Shown: one piece after another, positions 10,401 to 17,719 of the stretch | Layout of the letters: every line of letters begins with the position of its first letter | Position numbering within the stretch: position 1 is the stretch's first letter | Origin: CAYNVS01 sp964400725 | GTDB lineage: Bacteria; Myxococcota_A; SURF-8; CAYNVS01 | Length of the DNA: 60,525 nucleotides | Assembly: GCA_964400725.1 (NCBI GenBank) | Contig: CAYNVS010000018.1 | Span: 1 to 60,525 of the forward strand | Direction: 5' to 3' | The notes under the pieces: generated by a model | Told to the model about the DNA's origin: nothing | The model's input: the letters and a program-made list of their open reading frames with translations, nothing else | Database searches by the model: none | Made by a program: the position numbers and the translations under genes

Positions 10401-11583
10401 GGCAAAAAGACCTTTGCGCGAGCTCGTTTATTACGTTCCCGACTTTGCCGACCACTCGCGCGCGTTCACGGGAGCGCTGCGCGGGGCGGGATGCGAGGCG
10501 GTTCTTCTGCCCAAAACCGACGACGAGGCTTGGCGGCTCGGCATGAGCCGATCGTACGGCCGCGAGTGCCATCCCTTCGTCGCCTTCGCTGGGGATATAC
10601 TTAAGGCCGCGAAGAGACCCGGTTTCGATCCCGAACGCGCTTGTTTCTTCGCGCCGAGCTACTTCGGGCCGTGTCTTTTGCCGCAGTACATGGTCGCGCT
10701 GCGTCTCATTCTGGACCGCGAAGGGCTGAACTCCGTAACTCTGCTTAACATCGCCGACCCGCCGACGATGAAGAGCCTCGGCTACCGTTATATAATGCGC
10801 CTCGCTTTGGGCATTTACGCCATAGACGGGCTGTTCAAGCGCAAAACCGAAAGCGAACCCTACGAGGTAAACAAAGGGGAAATCGCCCGCGTTCACGCCG
10901 AAAACATGCTTTTAATGGAGGAAGGAATAGCGAAAGGAAGGCTTTTTGCGGCGTTGAAAGAGGCTTCGAGGCGTCTTTCTCGCATCGAACTGAGCAAAGA
11001 GGCGGGGTCAAGACCGGCGATCGGAGTCGTTGGAGACGTTTATACCCGCGTGAACGAGCGCGCGAACGACGATTTGTACAAACGCCTCGAAGAGCTAGGC
11101 TTCGAGGTTTGGCCGTCGTGCTCTCTGATAGACGTCTCGTTCGCCGGTCTGGAGCAGCTTCATATGGAGCTTAAAATGAAGGGACGAACTTATTCATCGA
11201 TTGCGGCCAAGGGGCTGGTTCCGCTTATCGCCAAAATGCGCGGGCTTATCGACGACCGCTTTGAGTCTCCGACTCGCGCGCCGAAGGAGCGGCAGTTTCC
11301 GCAGGTTTACGCATGCTCGCAAAAATACGCAAACCACTTCATCGACAAGGCTTTGTCGCTCAATTTGAGCCGCATCGAGGAGCTGTCGCAGGCCGGAGCC
11401 GCGGGCGCGATTAATGCGATGTGCCACAACTGCATGCTCGGCGCCGTAACCGACGCTCTGCTGGCGCCAATGAGCGCGGAAATGCCGCAGCTTGCGACTA
11501 TGAGCCTCGTTTACGAGGGGCGCGGGTCGGCTCACATTCAGAACCGGATAGAGGCGTTCGCGCTTAGAATTAAAAAGCAATAG
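7417..11583 (+). CDS. 2-hydroxyacyl-CoA dehydratase activase-related protein (tandem BcrAD/BadFG ATPases)
   Basis: The start is ATG 7417, placed by a GGAGG ribosome-binding site 4 nt upstream; the frame is open further 5'. The 1388-aa protein has two ASKHA-fold ATPase domains: about residues 17-270 (GIDVGSVSVK, EIGGQDSKY, CAAGVGAFLDQQ) and 330-590 (GVDVGSSTVK, EIGGQDSKF, CAAGTGSFLEEQ). A Cys segment (FVCRLCENLCEIG) and a long C-terminal region with further Cys follow; the region resembles dehydratase-subunit-related sequence. Single-domain activases use ATP to push a low-potential electron from a [4Fe-4S] cluster into the dehydratase. The large fused forms are widespread in anaerobes, but their substrate is not established. 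No dehydratase subunits are adjacent. Confidence 0.85.
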   Translation: MNNFNYNANADNETRRLFIGIDVGSVSVKAVATDEYGKVYFEKYVRSEGDSYGAVLRVLTEFCERLPNARVAGAAATGSGKELVSKALGAAGLNEIAAHAIAAWTIEPRVNSVIEIGGQDSKYIVIGRGADGRPYAAKHAFNELCAAGVGAFLDQQAARLGMTIEDFSRAAASSVNPSRIAGRCAVFAKSDMIHLQQQAASQADIAAGLCFALARGYLATLCRGVPPKPPIVFQGGVARNDGAARAFREILSLAPDELIRPARCDTAGALGAAAYAVKTPFNEEKSPSELLDSARAFKVEPEKSSSLPRLKRRKEELPGEKKPAAKAGAKLFLGVDVGSSTVKAAAADEEGGLAASVYAPSLGRPLDALKVAMLNLRAKLPQGTRFEAVATTGSGRHLAKEALQALCAIDEITAQAASARRYAPAARMVFEIGGQDSKFISFDDGETTNFIMNRACAAGTGSFLEEQAGRLGVAINDSFSEAAFAAESAVELGSRCAVFMDSDLVSRVQRGAGKNELCAGLAYAAARNYLEKVVGSAKIEGEIVFQGGVAKNEAARAALEALTGKEIATHPFPEISGALGAALIAASRSKSEVARKPVSFDDLDYEAETSSFVCRLCENLCEIGSARFADGRKAFFGSVCGRFERGIGEPIKADDLFELRERLLNAQYPSARASADRGEVFFPYALSMREHLPFWSAFFRSAGFKIELTRPTDRAVAELGVSTVPAEFCHPVKILFGHVRSLALKGAKNIFIPHPRLLEVPGERELRYACPYTQAAPYVAAGTGASVLTLEYPVKGEEESWAQTAAQKLGAPIEEIKAAMLAGLNAQRAFFAACETEGRKALAALKKSGKTGAVLLGRPYNAADRHVNCQLARRLSALGIEPVPFEFLPLAEEKLPDFWGRVRWSYGRRLLKAARLVKRSENLAAVIVTNYGCGPDAFITQYLERELAGAPRITVEFDDHQAAAGLVTRLEAFAQTLKSKKFDRRETVFGTPPGRAKRPLRELVYYVPDFADHSRAFTGALRGAGCEAVLLPKTDDEAWRLGMSRSYGRECHPFVAFAGDILKAAKRPGFDPERACFFAPSYFGPCLLPQYMVALRLILDREGLNSVTLLNIADPPTMKSLGYRYIMRLALGIYAIDGLFKRKTESEPYEVNKGEIARVHAENMLLMEEGIAKGRLFAALKEASRRLSRIELSKEAGSRPAIGVVGDVYTRVNERANDDLYKRLEELGFEVWPSCSLIDVSFAGLEQLHMELKMKGRTYSSIAAKGLVPLIAKMRGLIDDRFESPTRAPKERQFPQVYACSQKYANHFIDKALSLNLSRIEELSQAGAAGAINAMCHNCMLGAVTDALLAPMSAEMPQLATMSLVYEGRGSAHIQNRIEAFALRIKKQ

Positions 11584-11619
11584 CGCTTGCGCGCCGCGAG
11601 GCGATAGACAAGGCGCGGG

Positions 11620-13395
11620 CTAGTTGGGAATTTTCAGCTTGAAAACGCTCCCCTTGCCGACTTCGCTTTCCACCGTAACCTGTCCCCGGTGAAGATTTGC
11701 TATGTGCTTGACAATCGACAGTCCCAGTCCGGTTCCTCCCAGACTGCGGCTGCGGGCTTTATCCACTCTGTAGAATCGCTCGAAGATGCGCGGCAGGTCG
11801 TCTTTTGGAATGCCGCATCCGGAGTCCTTTACTTCCACCACGATTTCGGAGCCGTCCTCGAAGCCTCTTATCTTAACCGTTCCGCCCGCCGCGCTGTATT
11901 TGACGGCGTTATCTACGAGATTTACTATCGCCTGCTCCAGCAGAGCCGGATTGACGACGGCCGTCAGCGAAGGGTCGCACTCCGCCGCCAGCTCTATATT
12001 TTTTTCTTCCGCCTTGCGCCTGCACAACAGAGCCGCCGACTCGATAATGTGCAAGAGCTTCTCTTTTTCAAGTTTGATATGCTCGGCGCTTTCCGCCTGC
12101 TCTATGCGCGACAGGCTTAAAAGGTCGTCGATTATGGCGTTCAGGCGGTCGGCGTGTTTGGATATAATTCCGAGAAAGCGCTCCACGTCCTCCGGATTTT
12201 CCTTCCCAGTCTCTTTCAGCGTTTCTACGAAACCTTTAATGGAGGTAATCGGCGTTTTTAGCTCGTGCGAGACGTTCGCGACGAAGTCCTTCCGCACCGT
12301 TTCGAGCCTTTTCAGTTTGGTTATGTCGTGCAGAACTATAAGCGCGCGCGCCTTTTCGCCAGCTCCGTTCAAGATTCCAACGCCGTAGGCGTTCAGCGTT
12401 CTTTCCGCGTCCGAGGCTATTCGGATTTCCGACTCGACGCTGGGTCCGTCGGCGAGACATTTCTCTACGAAGCTCTCGAACTCTCGGTTGCGGCTTATTT
12501 CAAGAATATTTTTGTCCGCAGCCGAGCCCGGCTTTACGTTGAAAAGCCGCTCGGCCGCCTCGTTCATTCGTATCACCCTTCCCTCGCGCGAAAGAAGAAT
12601 GACGCATTCCACCATGCTGGACATTATCGCCTCAAGCTCCTCGCGCTGCTCTGTCGCGGAGCGTATCCGCTCGTATAGCTGATTAGCCATGGCGTTGATT
12701 GCGCCGGACAGCTGCGAAAGCTCTTCCACAGAGGTTTTGGGCAGCGGCGCGTTGAATTCGCCGCCCGCAATGCTCTGCGCCGCGGAAATTAATTTTTCCA
12801 CCGGTTTGGCTATTCGCTTGGATATGAACCATGCGGTCAGCGCCGCGATAAGCGCTACGACGAGTCCGCCCAGAGCTATTTTATAAAGCAGTTCGTCAAG
12901 CGTTTTCTCAAGCGTGCGAACGGGCATGGAAACGCGCACCACGCCTTTAAGCGCGCCGGAGCTTTGCGCCGACATCGCCACGTACATGAGATTTATTTTT
13001 CTTGTCGGGCTGTAGCGCGACGAATAACCGGCTCCGCGTTTGAGAGCGGCGGCCACTTCCGGCCTGTCAAGATGGTTTTCCATCTTTTCGGGCGATTCCT
13101 CAGAATCGCACAAAACCGCGCCGTCCGCGCGTATGAGCGTTATTCTTGCGTCGGCTTCGATTCCCGCTTTAAGGCATTTTTCCTGAAGTTCTCCCGCTTC
13201 CGTAGGGCGCGACAAAACGTCCTGGAATATATCGACGGCGAGCCGCGCGCGGGCTTCAAGATCGGATTTGGTCTGCTCTATAACCAGCTTATCGACCGAA
13301 TAAACGGCGTAGCCGCCTATCGCGGCGAGGCAAAAAAGTATTACCGATATGTACGACGGATACAGCAGCCAGACCAGTTTAATTTTTTTCGGCAT
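11620..13395 (-). CDS. PhoR-like sensor histidine kinase
   Basis: The 591-aa membrane kinase has TM1 (about 10-32), an extracytoplasmic sensor domain with the PhoR-like run ADGAVLCDSEESPEKMENH, TM2 (about 170-192) and a HAMP linker. A PAS domain (about 250-355), HisKA with the phospho-acceptor His in ANVSHELKTPITS, and a HATPase domain follow, with N box (NLVDNAVKYS), G1 (DSGCGIP) and G2 (GGTGLGLSIVKH). The architecture matches PhoR of the phosphate-limitation system, but no PhoB-type regulator or pst gene is near, so the signal is only inferred. The chosen start is ATG 13395; a GTG four codons upstream is possible. It converges on the activase gene. Confidence 0.88.
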   Translation of the reverse strand: MPKKIKLVWLLYPSYISVILFCLAAIGGYAVYSVDKLVIEQTKSDLEARARLAVDIFQDVLSRPTEAGELQEKCLKAGIEADARITLIRADGAVLCDSEESPEKMENHLDRPEVAAALKRGAGYSSRYSPTRKINLMYVAMSAQSSGALKGVVRVSMPVRTLEKTLDELLYKIALGGLVVALIAALTAWFISKRIAKPVEKLISAAQSIAGGEFNAPLPKTSVEELSQLSGAINAMANQLYERIRSATEQREELEAIMSSMVECVILLSREGRVIRMNEAAERLFNVKPGSAADKNILEISRNREFESFVEKCLADGPSVESEIRIASDAERTLNAYGVGILNGAGEKARALIVLHDITKLKRLETVRKDFVANVSHELKTPITSIKGFVETLKETGKENPEDVERFLGIISKHADRLNAIIDDLLSLSRIEQAESAEHIKLEKEKLLHIIESAALLCRRKAEEKNIELAAECDPSLTAVVNPALLEQAIVNLVDNAVKYSAAGGTVKIRGFEDGSEIVVEVKDSGCGIPKDDLPRIFERFYRVDKARSRSLGGTGLGLSIVKHIANLHRGQVTVESEVGKGSVFKLKIPN

Positions 13396-13585
13396 AAATG
13401 CGCTCACTTGGCAGTCGGCCGCGCGCGGCGGCGTTTAACTTTATATTACGACGACCGGTTAGTTTTTCGCAAAAAACTCGAAGCGGACGCGAGAGCCGCA
13501 ACCCCGCAAATACTAGGCTTGGGCGCGTCCAAACAAGTTTATACGCCATTATTAAAATTCCGTTAGGAACGCGCCAATTCTAAAA

Positions 13586-13620
13586 TAAAAAAACCGCCCG
13601 GATTGCGCTCTCCGAGCGGG
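13586..13620 (-). terminator. Intrinsic terminator after buk
   Basis: On the minus strand CCGCTCGG pairs with CCGGGCGG (one G-U pair) around a 10-nt loop. Seven U follow. It lies about 24 nt past the buk stop codon and ends the ptb-buk transcript. Confidence 0.75.
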
Positions 13621-13643
13621 CTTGACTTTGCGCCGCCTTTGTA

Positions 13644-14741
13644 TCAATCAACCAACGGAGGCTGCGGATATACGAGCGTTTCTATCGTCCCTTTGAGCGA
13701 GTCGTTTGCGCCTTTTGCAAGGGCTTCGTTCTCGAACTCTCCGGCCATTATGGCAACGGGAGCCAAAGTCTTTATTTGGCTCTCTACGCGCCCGGCTATT
13801 ACGTTGGAGCGGGCTAGGCTGCCTGTAATGGCGATTACTTCAAGCGGCATTCCGGCGGCGACGCTCATCGCGCCTATTTCCTTCGCTATCTGATAGCACA
13901 TCCCCGTCAACGCGAGGTCGGCTTCCTTGTCGCCCGCCTCCACGCGCGCGACGAGTTCCTTGCCGCTGCTTGTGCCGACGTAATCGAAGACGCCGCCTTC
14001 CTTCATAATCTTTTTCTTAATCTGGTCTTTTGTGAACTTGCCGGAGAAGCACAAATCGGTAAGGTCGATTACCGGAAGCTGTCCGGTGCGCTGCGGAGAA
14101 TACGGCCCGGAGTTCATCGCCTCGGAAACGTCGACCATGCGCCCTTTGGTATGCGCGGTTATGGATATTCCGCTGCCCAAATGCGCTACGACCATGTTTA
14201 CGTCCTCGTAGCGGACGCCGCGCTCGGCGCAGACTTTGCGAGCCACGTAACGAGTGTTTAGAGCGTGCGACAGCGAGCGGCGGGGAAGCAGCTTCCACCC
14301 CGAAAGCCGCGCCCACGGCGTCATCTCGTCAACGCTCACCGGATCCACCGTGAAAACGGGGACGCCGTATTCCTTTTTTAATTCCCATCCGATAATCGGA
14401 CCGAGAACGGAAGCGTGCATTAATTGCAGGCGCCCTTCGTTGACGTCGTCTATCATGGCTTGGTTTACAGAGTAAACGCCGGGACGGATTGGCATGAACG
14501 GCCCGCCGCGAACCGATACCGCCGCCAGCTCGGACGGCGCGGTTCCGTTCTTTTCGAGGAACGTCATTACCGCCCGCTTGCGCATCGGAAGCTGATCTAA
14601 TACGCCGGGATAGGCTTTAAGCTCGGCCGTAGAATGCTCTATCGTTTCGCCGCAGAGTTCCTTTTCGCCGTCGAAAATCGCCAGCTTAGTGGAAAGCCCG
14701 CCCGGATTGACGACAAGGATTAAAGTTTTATCGTTGGTCAT
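13644..14741 (-). CDS. buk: Butyrate kinase
   Basis: It phosphorylates ADP from butyryl-phosphate (or a branched-chain acyl-phosphate), releasing the free acid and ATP. The 365-aa protein is an ASKHA acid kinase. The N-terminal phosphate-1 loop is VVNPGGLSTKLAIFDGE, followed by VSVRGG, HLGSGIS and GKELVARVEAG, and a C-terminal ITGSLARS. The length and the PGGLSTK loop separate it from acetate kinase (about 400 aa). An AGGAG ribosome-binding site precedes the ATG. It lies 54 nt downstream of ptb, the classical order for this pathway. Substrate range (butyrate, isobutyrate, isovalerate) is not decided by sequence. Confidence 0.93.
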   Translation of the reverse strand: MTNDKTLILVVNPGGLSTKLAIFDGEKELCGETIEHSTAELKAYPGVLDQLPMRKRAVMTFLEKNGTAPSELAAVSVRGGPFMPIRPGVYSVNQAMIDDVNEGRLQLMHASVLGPIIGWELKKEYGVPVFTVDPVSVDEMTPWARLSGWKLLPRRSLSHALNTRYVARKVCAERGVRYEDVNMVVAHLGSGISITAHTKGRMVDVSEAMNSGPYSPQRTGQLPVIDLTDLCFSGKFTKDQIKKKIMKEGGVFDYVGTSSGKELVARVEAGDKEADLALTGMCYQIAKEIGAMSVAAGMPLEVIAITGSLARSNVIAGRVESQIKTLAPVAIMAGEFENEALAKGANDSLKGTIETLVYPQPPLVD

Positions 14742-14795
14742 TTTGCGCTCCTGTATAATGCCGCAATTGTTCTTAGTTCTCCGGTTATGTTATTA

Positions 14796-15728
14796 TTACT
14801 CCCAGCCGCCCTTCTGCTCGATGCCGTGCGCAGCTAGCGCGCCAATCGCCATCGAGTTGAGCCGCGTCTTTTCGCTGTCCGAGCGAGACAGCATCATCAC
14901 CGGAATTTTAGTTCCGACGAGCATTCCCGCCGCCTGTCCGCCGTTGAGATAAATGGCCTTGATGCTCGCGTTGCACGCGGTAATGTACGGAGCGACGTAA
15001 ATATCGACGTCCGCAGCGACCGGGCTTTTATACCCTTTAATTTTAACCGACTCTTTGTCGAACAGCAGGTCGAAGCCCATCGGCCCAGCCATTTCCACTT
15101 CGCCGAACTCGCCCGCCTCGGCCAGCTTGACCATCTTCACCCAGTCGTAAGTCTCTGGGTCGTTCTCTTTCGCGTCTTCGCTGTAGGCAAGCAGTCCGAC
15201 TTTCGGTTTCTCGTAGCCCAAAAGGCGGAAAAACATAACGGCGTTTTTAATAATGGTAATTTTCTCCTCGAAAGTAGGATGAAGCACGACGCCGCCGTCG
15301 GTGCCGCCGAAAATTTTATGGTAGCTCGGCATCTGAGCGAATGCGACGTGAGTAATCTTGTCGCCGACCTTCAGCTTGCTTTCTTTGGAAAGTATTCCGC
15401 GCAGGTACGTAGCCGTATGAAGCTGACCTTTCATAAGAAGGTGCGCTTCTCCTGCGTGAACCAGCTCCACAGCTATTTTAACCGCGTCCTCGTCGCTTCC
15501 CTGATGGTCGATTACAGTGTAACCGGCGAGATCAACGTTAATCTCGCCCGCGATTTTTTCAATAGCGTCTTTTTTGCCGATGAGCGTTGGCTCGACTATT
15601 CCGATGTCCATCGCCTGCTTAAGCGCGCCAATCAGCAGCGGGCTGTCGGCCTGCACCAGCGCGATTTTGCGTTTGCCTAGCTGTTTCGCCTTGTCGATAA
15701 CCTGATCGAACGTGTTGAATACCGGCAT
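14796..15728 (-). CDS. ptb: Phosphate butyryltransferase
   Basis: It converts butyryl-CoA (or another short or branched acyl-CoA) plus phosphate to the acyl-phosphate and CoA, feeding Buk. The 310-aa sequence belongs to the phosphate acetyl/butyryl transferase family, with family stretches such as LLMKGQLHTATYLRGIL, THVAFAQMP, DGGVVLHPTFEEK and GPMGFDLLFD. The short length and pairing with buk favour Ptb over Pta. An AGGAG ribosome-binding site lies 6-10 nt before the ATG. Together, ptb-buk give substrate-level ATP during amino-acid or carbohydrate fermentation. Confidence 0.92.
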   Translation of the reverse strand: MPVFNTFDQVIDKAKQLGKRKIALVQADSPLLIGALKQAMDIGIVEPTLIGKKDAIEKIAGEINVDLAGYTVIDHQGSDEDAVKIAVELVHAGEAHLLMKGQLHTATYLRGILSKESKLKVGDKITHVAFAQMPSYHKIFGGTDGGVVLHPTFEEKITIIKNAVMFFRLLGYEKPKVGLLAYSEDAKENDPETYDWVKMVKLAEAGEFGEVEMAGPMGFDLLFDKESVKIKGYKSPVAADVDIYVAPYITACNASIKAIYLNGGQAAGMLVGTKIPVMMLSRSDSEKTRLNSMAIGALAAHGIEQKGGWE

Positions 15729-15803
15729 TGTTTTGTCTCCTTTTTGGCTGATTAAATTGTCGCATCGACCTGAATTTATTATTTTTCTTACCGACTACTG
15801 TGA

Positions 15804-15824
15804 GAGGGGGCATTCGTCCCCCGA
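15804..15824 (-). repeat. REP-like hairpin, copy 1 (left of RAYT gene)
   Basis: A 21-nt element in which GGGGG and CCCCC flank a CATTCGT loop. It starts 3 nt beyond the RAYT stop codon. It is the reverse complement of the copy at 16308-16328 with one mismatch (20 of 21 bases). Confidence 0.75.
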
Positions 15825-15827
15825 CGC

Positions 15828-16298
15828 CTACGTTATTTTCATCTGTTCGGGTAACTTAATAAAAGGGTAATCTTCTATCTTTTTAACCAGCTCTTTTTTC
15901 AAAGGATTGTTCTGGATGTATTCGACGCATTCCCAGAAATCGTTCTCATTCCTTACGAAATGATCGTAATAACCTTCTTGCCAGAATGGCGCCGTATTAT
16001 ATTTTTCCGCAAGAACCCTTCTTGTATACCTTTTAAAAAGCCTCATCGCTTCGTCTAATCTGTTTTGGCTCTTAAGTTGGAATATTAAATGCACATTATC
16101 GTGCATAATAACATAAGCGTGAATATAAATTACTTCTCTTTCTTCAAGCCAGCTCAAAGAATCCATCACAATTTTAGCGGCCTCGGTAGTTGCAAGCAAA
16201 GGTTTTTTACCTGCGACGCTGGTCGTAATGAAATAACTGCCGCACTCTAGGGAGAACCTGTTGCTCCTAAGTTTATACGAGCCTTTTACTGGTTTCAT
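15828..16298 (-). CDS. REP-associated tyrosine transposase (RAYT, Y1/TnpA-REP family)
   Basis: The 156-aa protein has the compact Y1 transposase fold. It carries FSLECGSYFITTSV, the helix with FKRYTRRVLAE, FWQEGYYDHFVRNENDF, and the tyrosine in YIQNNPLK (Tyr127). In most RAYTs the metal-binding motif is H-V-H; here the stretch is MHDNVHLIF, so the first His is replaced by Asn68, while an extra His sits two residues earlier. It is flanked on both sides by inverted REP-like hairpins 3 and 9 nt away, the expected context for an enzyme that moves REP elements. No strong ribosome-binding site is visible. It sits between hisC and ptb, unrelated housekeeping genes. Confidence 0.85.
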   Translation of the reverse strand: MKPVKGSYKLRSNRFSLECGSYFITTSVAGKKPLLATTEAAKIVMDSLSWLEEREVIYIHAYVIMHDNVHLIFQLKSQNRLDEAMRLFKRYTRRVLAEKYNTAPFWQEGYYDHFVRNENDFWECVEYIQNNPLKKELVKKIEDYPFIKLPEQMKIT

Positions 16299-16307
16299 CT
16301 GAATTCA

Positions 16308-16328
16308 TCGGGGGACAAATGCCCCCTC
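16308..16328 (+). repeat. REP-like hairpin, copy 2 (right of RAYT gene)
   Basis: Inverted partner of the element at 15804-15824: GGGGG and CCCCC flank an ACAAATG loop, with matching TC and TC/GA edges. It lies 9 nt upstream of the RAYT start codon. The pair would make a REP doublet enclosing the gene. Confidence 0.75.
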
Positions 16329-16371
16329 CCGCTGCGTCAAAAATATATTTCGGCGCCGTTAAGGGCTATCG

Positions 16372-17478
16372 CTACTTCAGCAGCTCGCGCATAGCGGCCA
16401 AAAAGCGCTCGTTCTCCTCGCGCAGACCGACGTTCACTCTTATTGCGTTCGGGTAGTCGTAACCGTGCAGCGGACGAACGATTATTCCGCGCTTTTGAAG
16501 CTCCATAAACAGCCACGGAGCCTCTTTTTTAGTATCGACCAGCACGAAGTTGGCCTGCGTTGGAGGAACGACGACGTCCAGCCCTTTGAGGCCGTCGATG
16601 ATATATTCGAGTTCCCGGACGGTAAACTCGCCCGACTTTTTCACGAATTCATCGTCGGAGAGCGCCGCGATTGCGGCCGCTTGAGCAAGAGAGTTGACGT
16701 TGAAAGGAGTGCGTCCGAGGCTCAAATGCGAGATTAAATCCTCGCGGCCATAGGCGAAGCCGACGCGCAGACCGGCCAAACCGTAAGCCTTGCTCAGCGT
16801 TCGCAGAACTATTATATCGCGGCCAGCGTCGAAGTATTTGCGCGGATCGGGCAAATCTTCGCGGGTAGTAAACTCATGGTAAGCTATGTCGTAAACGACC
16901 AGAACGTCTTCGGGGACGCGCGCCATGAATTTATCGAATTCCGAGGCGGAAAACCACGTTCCGGTCGGGTTGTTCGGGTTCGCTAAAAATATGACTTTCG
17001 TCTTCTCCGTAACGCTGTTGGCAATCGCTTCAAGATCGTAGTAATATTTATCCTTCATAGGCGCGCCGACGAATTTCCCGCCCGCCTTTATCGCGCCGAT
17101 TTGATACATCGCAAAGCTGCGCTCGCTCGAAAGAATTTCGTCTCCGGCGCCGGGCTCGATAAAGGTCGAGCAGATAACGTCTATCACTTCCGAGCTGCCG
17201 GACGCGCAATAAAGCTGCTCCATTTTAATTCCGAAGCGGGCGCTTAGCGCCTTTTTGAAGGCGTAATGGTTGTCGTCGGGATAGAGATGAATTTGGTCGA
17301 GATGCTCCTTAACGGCCTCAATGGCCTTAGGGCTTGCCCCCAGCGGGTTCTCGTTGCTTGCGAGCTTTGCGATAGGCCCTTCGATGCCCAGCTCGCGTCT
17401 GACTTCTTCTATCGGCTTTCCCACGACGTATGGTTTAAAGCTCTTCATTGAATTTTTTCTGTAATCGCGGTTAGACAT
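16372..17478 (-). CDS. hisC: Histidinol-phosphate aminotransferase
   Basis: A PLP enzyme that transaminates imidazole-acetol phosphate with glutamate in histidine synthesis; many HisC also act on aromatic 2-oxo acids. The 368-aa protein shows the HisC hallmarks: KLASNENPLG near the N terminus, FLANPNNPTG, and the Schiff-base Lys in TLSKAYGLAGLRVGF. The C-terminal RVNVGLREEN carries the carboxylate-binding Arg. The start is ATG 17478, set by a GGAGGA ribosome-binding site. No other his genes lie nearby, so a role in aromatic amino acid metabolism is possible. Confidence 0.9.
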   Translation of the reverse strand: MSNRDYRKNSMKSFKPYVVGKPIEEVRRELGIEGPIAKLASNENPLGASPKAIEAVKEHLDQIHLYPDDNHYAFKKALSARFGIKMEQLYCASGSSEVIDVICSTFIEPGAGDEILSSERSFAMYQIGAIKAGGKFVGAPMKDKYYYDLEAIANSVTEKTKVIFLANPNNPTGTWFSASEFDKFMARVPEDVLVVYDIAYHEFTTREDLPDPRKYFDAGRDIIVLRTLSKAYGLAGLRVGFAYGREDLISHLSLGRTPFNVNSLAQAAAIAALSDDEFVKKSGEFTVRELEYIIDGLKGLDVVVPPTQANFVLVDTKKEAPWLFMELQKRGIIVRPLHGYDYPNAIRVNVGLREENERFLAAMRELLK

Positions 17479-17533
17479 AACTTCCTCCACGGATGATAAC
17501 AAGGCGCAACCGTTAAAACTACATCTGAATTAT

Positions 17534-17561
17534 TGAATATCATTCATAAATATTTTGTCAA
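17534..17561 (-). promoter_or_regulatory. Candidate promoter for hisC
   Basis: On the minus strand a consensus TTGACA (17561-17556) is followed after 16 nt by TATTCA (17539-17534). The -10 match is only partial. The 20-bp palindrome at 17579-17598 lies 17 nt upstream of the -35. Confidence 0.45.
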
Positions 17562-17578
17562 GCCGCCCGAAACTTATT

Positions 17579-17598
17579 AATTAACCGACCGGTTAATT
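17579..17598. promoter_or_regulatory. 20-bp palindromic operator candidate between hisC and the porin operon
   Basis: AATTAACCG and CGGTTAATT form perfect 9-bp arms around AC. TetR-family operators often have this ACCG-CGGT core form (family knowledge); no regulator gene lies in the window. It sits between the two divergent -35 boxes, so a bound dimer could affect either gene. Confidence 0.6.
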
Positions 17599-17613
17599 TC
17601 TAAAAATAAAGAT

Positions 17614-17642
17614 TTGACATTTTTAGAATTCGCGCTAAAAAT
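17614..17642 (+). promoter_or_regulatory. Promoter of porin-MFS operon
   Basis: TTGACA at 17614-17619 is followed after 16 nt by TAAAAA/T (17636-17642). The -35 is consensus. The palindrome ends 15 nt upstream. The predicted leader is about 70 nt. Confidence 0.6.
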
Positions 17643-17719
17643 GAACCGCAATTCATTTTTTATGAAACGGCGGTACTAAAAATGTACGCAACCACTATTT
17701 TCTTGCAAGGAGGCAAATT

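Noticed and set aside
10162..10896. 244-codon open frame antisense to the activase
   Set aside because: Shadow of a strongly supported gene; no start signal or domain.
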